Below are positions 7,021-9,353 of a DNA stretch of 9,353 nucleotides, in pieces. The translations under genes were made by a program, and so were the position numbers. The stretch is from Chitinivibrionales bacterium (GTDB taxonomy: Bacteria > Fibrobacterota > Chitinivibrionia > Chitinivibrionales > WJMI01): NCBI GenBank assembly GCA_014729595.1, contig WJJU01000553.1:1-9353 (forward strand), read 5' to 3'. Positions within the stretch are counted from its first letter, which is position 1, and each line of letters opens with the position of its first letter. The notes under the pieces are model-generated. The model searched no databases, had not been told where the DNA came from, and worked only from the letters and a program-made list of their open reading frames with translations.

Positions 7021-8184
7021 TCATCGGAACAACATAATTGCCTTCATCATCGACAGCGGGTTGCGCGCAAAAGCACGAGCAAAGACAGCCAAATACCCCA
7101 GTTTCCCCGGATCGCGGCGGGCGAGGATACGCGCGATTCGATCCAAGTAATCGTCGCTGAATGTAAGCGCCATCGACTTAAGCGCCCATGAACGCAACTG
7201 CTGCTTTCCAAAACCGGAAGCCCATCGTTTTTCGTAGAGCCGAAGGTGACGGTAGTTAACGGCGTCGTCTCGAAGCGCCTCGGCGGCAATGGTGCCGGCC
7301 ATTTTTCCGGCAAGCAGCCCGTAAGCGATTCCGCCGCCGGTAAGTGCATGTACTTGGCGTGCGGCATCCCCCACTATCATCACCCCGTCACGAACAAGCG
7401 GCCGTAACCACTTGCCGACCGGTACGGCCCCGCAATGAGTATCCCACACGGAGGAACCCGGAAAAACATAATTAACGAAATCTTCCAGTGCATTTCGGGC
7501 CAAACCCGGTTTGCTCAACGATCCAAGAATACCCAGTCCAACATTCGCAACCCCGTCTCCGCGCGGAAAAATCCACGCATAGCCCCCGGGAGCAATTTTC
7601 CGTCCCATATAAAAAACGCAGGTATCATTCGCAACGCTTTGGTGGGTTACCTTACAGAACGCGCATACGTTGATGTCTTCAGGCGCCAGGTGCGTTTTCC
7701 ACCCCAAGCCGCGCGCCAGCTTGGATTCAACGCCCTCGGCCAAAATGACGCATCGTGCCTTTATACTCTGCCCCGAAAAAAAACAGCGATAATCGCCGTT
7801 TTCTTCACGCTTAACCGAGCGTACGTGCGTCGACGGAAAGTAGCGCGCTCCCGCTTTTCGCGCCCCTTCCACTAAATCGGCATCCATTTTGGTTCGGTCA
7901 ACGATATAGCTCGGGGCGATATTCTCGATACCTACCTCGATACCGCCGGGAGAAATCATTCGCACTTTTGTCATGGTGCTTAGAATCCAAGCGGGATCGA
8001 CCTCGATGCTTTGCGAAAAGCCTTTCAACCCGACGCCCTCGCCGCACCGAACCGGAACCCCAACATGCTTTTTGCGCTCAAACAGCGCAACGCGCGCGCC
8101 TCCTCGGGCGGCATAGTGGGCGGCAAGCGCTCCGGCGGGACCGGCTCCCACAACGGCGACATCGAAGCAATTATCCTCAGCCAT
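7021..8184 (-). CDS. Geranylgeranyl reductase family FAD-dependent oxidoreductase
   Basis: A 387-residue flavoprotein. The N-terminal Rossmann motif VVGAGPAGALAA (11-22) ends in Glu36 for FAD ribose binding. PVRCGEGV (44-51) holds Cys47 in the CGE motif shared with archaeal (di)geranylgeranyl lipid reductases. Further family marks are YIVDRTKMDADL (93-104), the YxWxFP motif with a following glycine-rich strand (202-218) and the second FAD site VGDAARQVHALTGGG (271-285). The family reduces isoprenoid double bonds in archaeal lipids, chlorophyll side chains or menaquinone; related members act on other substrates, so the substrate is not settled. The start overlaps the ferredoxin stop by 8 nt, indicating coupled translation and pointing to ferredoxin as electron donor, as known for the Methanosarcina enzyme. 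No membrane helix is obvious, but the hydrophobic C-terminus may bind the membrane surface. Confidence 0.9.
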   Translation of the reverse strand: MAEDNCFDVAVVGAGPAGALAAHYAARGGARVALFERKKHVGVPVRCGEGVGLKGFSQSIEVDPAWILSTMTKVRMISPGGIEVGIENIAPSYIVDRTKMDADLVEGARKAGARYFPSTHVRSVKREENGDYRCFFSGQSIKARCVILAEGVESKLARGLGWKTHLAPEDINVCAFCKVTHQSVANDTCVFYMGRKIAPGGYAWIFPRGDGVANVGLGILGSLSKPGLARNALEDFVNYVFPGSSVWDTHCGAVPVGKWLRPLVRDGVMIVGDAARQVHALTGGGIAYGLLAGKMAGTIAAEALRDDAVNYRHLRLYEKRWASGFGKQQLRSWALKSMALTFSDDYLDRIARILARRDPGKLGYLAVFARAFARNPLSMMKAIMLFR

Positions 8185-8371
8185 TCTCTAGTTCCGATCC
8201 TATCTTCAGAGACAATGCACCGAAAGGGCAGATACCGACGCACCGATTGCAATTCGTACAGAGCGTGCACACAACCTCGAGCGAATCGGCCAACATAAGC
8301 GCATCAGCCGGACAAACGCCGACGCAGGCGCCGCAACGATCGCACCGCCGCTCATCCACGTTAACCGCCAT
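8177..8371 (-). CDS. 2[4Fe-4S] ferredoxin
   Basis: A 64-residue protein with two cluster motifs: CDRCGACVGVCP (Cys10, 13, 16, 20) and CTNCNRCVGICP (Cys38, 41, 44, 48). An extra Cys35 three residues ahead of the second motif gives nine cysteines in all. Length and spacing match small clostridial-type ferredoxins, which carry low-potential electrons in the cytoplasm. The ATG follows a strong GGAGG site by 7 nt. The gene overlaps the upstream repeat-protein gene by 11 nt and the downstream flavoprotein gene by 8 nt, so the three are almost surely one transcript. The obvious electron acceptor is the neighbouring flavoprotein. Confidence 0.95.
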   Translation of the reverse strand: MAVNVDERRCDRCGACVGVCPADALMLADSLEVVCTLCTNCNRCVGICPFGALSLKIGSELENG

Positions 8372-9353
8372 CGTTCAACCTCCGGAACAAATCACCCATT
8401 TCATCACACATTTCACGGCACGGCTCCCCTTCGGCGGGACAATTGACCTTTACGGCCTCTTGGGCGACCTTCACGGCGGCCCCTGCATTACCGGCCTGTT
8501 CAAGAGCTTCCACTTGCTTCATTCTGGTCACCAAAACATTGTAGCGTCCATGATGCTCTTGCTCATACGAAGCCGCCAGACGAGCGTAGACCTCGGCGGC
8601 CCTAACGAACTCTTTTCGTTCTTCGTGATATTTCGCCTGACTCCACATTACAAAACGACTTCGAGGATGTTCGCGGTACAACTCTTGGATTATCGACCAC
8701 GCCTTCGCAAATTCTTTTTCTTTGACATAAATATCGGCAAGAGCCATCTTAGCTCCCGTAGCCGTTAGTTGAGCTTCCCGCATGCAAACATTCAGACGAG
8801 CTATGCCGCGGCTCCTGCTGCCCGGATACCAGAACAATACCATCCATAGTTTTTTCCTCAGTTCACCTCTGGCGTATTCATAAGCGCCTAAGAAAAAATT
8901 TGGATCTACGTTCGTTGAGTCGAGTTTTCGAGCACTCTCGAGTTTCTTCATGCCTTCCAGACCGCTTCCAATAGCCGCAAAGTAGCGGTCCCGACGAAGA
9001 TAATACGAGGCATGTGCGGCATTGGCGATACCCGCGACGGTCAAAGAGTAGCTTGTTCGGCCGTTATTGCGCTCATAGTTTTGTGTTCGGGCAAGTGTTG
9101 TTGCGTATGTCTCCAAAAAAGCGGTGCTGTCCAAAAAAAGGTCAAAATCAAGATCGCGTAGTCCCAACGCTAAAAGGTGTAACAAAGGCCCCAGCGGATC
9201 TATTGTATCGACCCGGGAGAGTGACTCCGCCGCGGCTATGGCACGTGTAAATTTACAATCAATGACATCGTCGATTACACGATCGGTCAACGCCGCTCGA
9301 GAACTATCCAATAAGCGGGCCGAAGAAGAGGCAAATAAGAAGAGAAGTACAAC
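8361..9353 (-). CDS. Exported helical-repeat (TPR-like) protein, 5' end outside window
   Basis: The frame is open to the right edge: 330 residues are visible before TAA. The first visible residues, VVLLFLFASSSARLLDSS, look like the hydrophobic core and cleavage region of a Sec signal peptide, so the true start should lie just beyond the window; the in-frame TTG at 9311 falls after this and is unlikely to be the start. The rest is helical with TPR-like pairs, clearest where KMALADIYVKEKEFAKAWSI and MWSQAKYHEERKEFVRAAEV occur. The middle section FFLGAYEYARGELRKKLW is a conserved-looking core, but I cannot name its family with confidence. The C-terminus has three Cys (CPAEGEPCREMC). It is first of three overlapping genes with ferredoxin and reductase. 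Function unknown; export is inferred from the leader. Confidence 0.75.
   Translation of the reverse strand, partial: VVLLFLFASSSARLLDSSRAALTDRVIDDVIDCKFTRAIAAAESLSRVDTIDPLGPLLHLLALGLRDLDFDLFLDSTAFLETYATTLARTQNYERNNGRTSYSLTVAGIANAAHASYYLRRDRYFAAIGSGLEGMKKLESARKLDSTNVDPNFFLGAYEYARGELRKKLWMVLFWYPGSRSRGIARLNVCMREAQLTATGAKMALADIYVKEKEFAKAWSIIQELYREHPRSRFVMWSQAKYHEERKEFVRAAEVYARLAASYEQEHHGRYNVLVTRMKQVEALEQAGNAGAAVKVAQEAVKVNCPAEGEPCREMCDEMGDLFRRLNDGG
8379..8383 (-). promoter_or_regulatory. Ribosome binding site of the ferredoxin
   Basis: On the minus strand this is GGAGG, 7 nt before the ATG at 8371. It is the strongest Shine-Dalgarno match in the window and lies inside the end of the upstream coding region. 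Confidence 0.8.

Noticed and set aside
7001..7029. Promoter for the HDOD gene
   Set aside because: TATACT is a fair -10 box, but the hexamer 17 bp upstream (TTCCGA) matches the -35 consensus poorly and lies partly inside the flavoprotein end.
7968..8768. 266-codon plus-strand open frame
   Set aside because: It lies antisense to three well-supported minus-strand genes (flavoprotein, ferredoxin, repeat protein), has no recognisable domain, and has shadow-like composition.
8361..9311. TTG at 9311 as the start of the repeat protein
   Set aside because: The frame continues upstream to the window edge with a signal-peptide-like hydrophobic stretch, so the real start is probably outside the window.

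Overview
The window reads as ordinary bacterial chromosome, with roughly balanced base composition by eye, and the signalling genes suggest a Gram-negative-type cell. I see no rRNA, tRNA, CRISPR array or insertion sequence. The phylum cannot be fixed from sequence alone. PAS/GAF sensors, an unorthodox histidine kinase, an HDOD protein, an exported helical-repeat protein and a ferredoxin-linked geranylgeranyl-reductase-family enzyme would fit a deltaproteobacterial-like or FCB-type environmental bacterium, but that is a weak inference.

Layout. (1) Bases 1-2621, minus strand: the N-terminal 873 residues of a membrane-anchored multi-sensor protein (two membrane helices, ten-heptad coiled coil, three PAS domains, GAF, start of another PAS). 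It runs off the left edge before any catalytic domain. (2) Bases 2622-3517: an 896-bp divergent intergenic region with hairpins, one candidate promoter and no convincing gene. (3) Bases 3518-5925, plus strand: a soluble unorthodox hybrid histidine kinase (PAS, coil, HisKA, HATPase, degenerate receiver, receiver). Its HPt domain is intact but lies in the -1 frame. A C CCA AAG heptamer sits between receiver and HPt, and a strong intrinsic terminator follows. (4) Bases 5990-9353, minus strand, convergent with the kinase. In transcription order these are an exported helical-repeat protein (5' end outside the window), a 2[4Fe-4S] ferredoxin, a geranylgeranyl-reductase-family flavoprotein and an HDOD protein. 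The first three overlap by a few bases and look translationally coupled; HDOD follows after 140 bp.

How they may work together. The left half looks like a phosphorelay neighbourhood: a membrane multi-sensor protein divergent from a cytosolic His-Asp-(Asp)-His kinase, with no separate DNA-binding regulator visible. The right half looks like a small redox operon in which the ferredoxin would supply electrons to a flavoprotein that reduces isoprenoid double bonds. The role of the exported repeat protein is unknown. The observation most worth checking is the in-frame break between receiver and HPt: programmed -1 frameshifting, a real mutation or a one-base sequence error. All three predict different things that can be tested.
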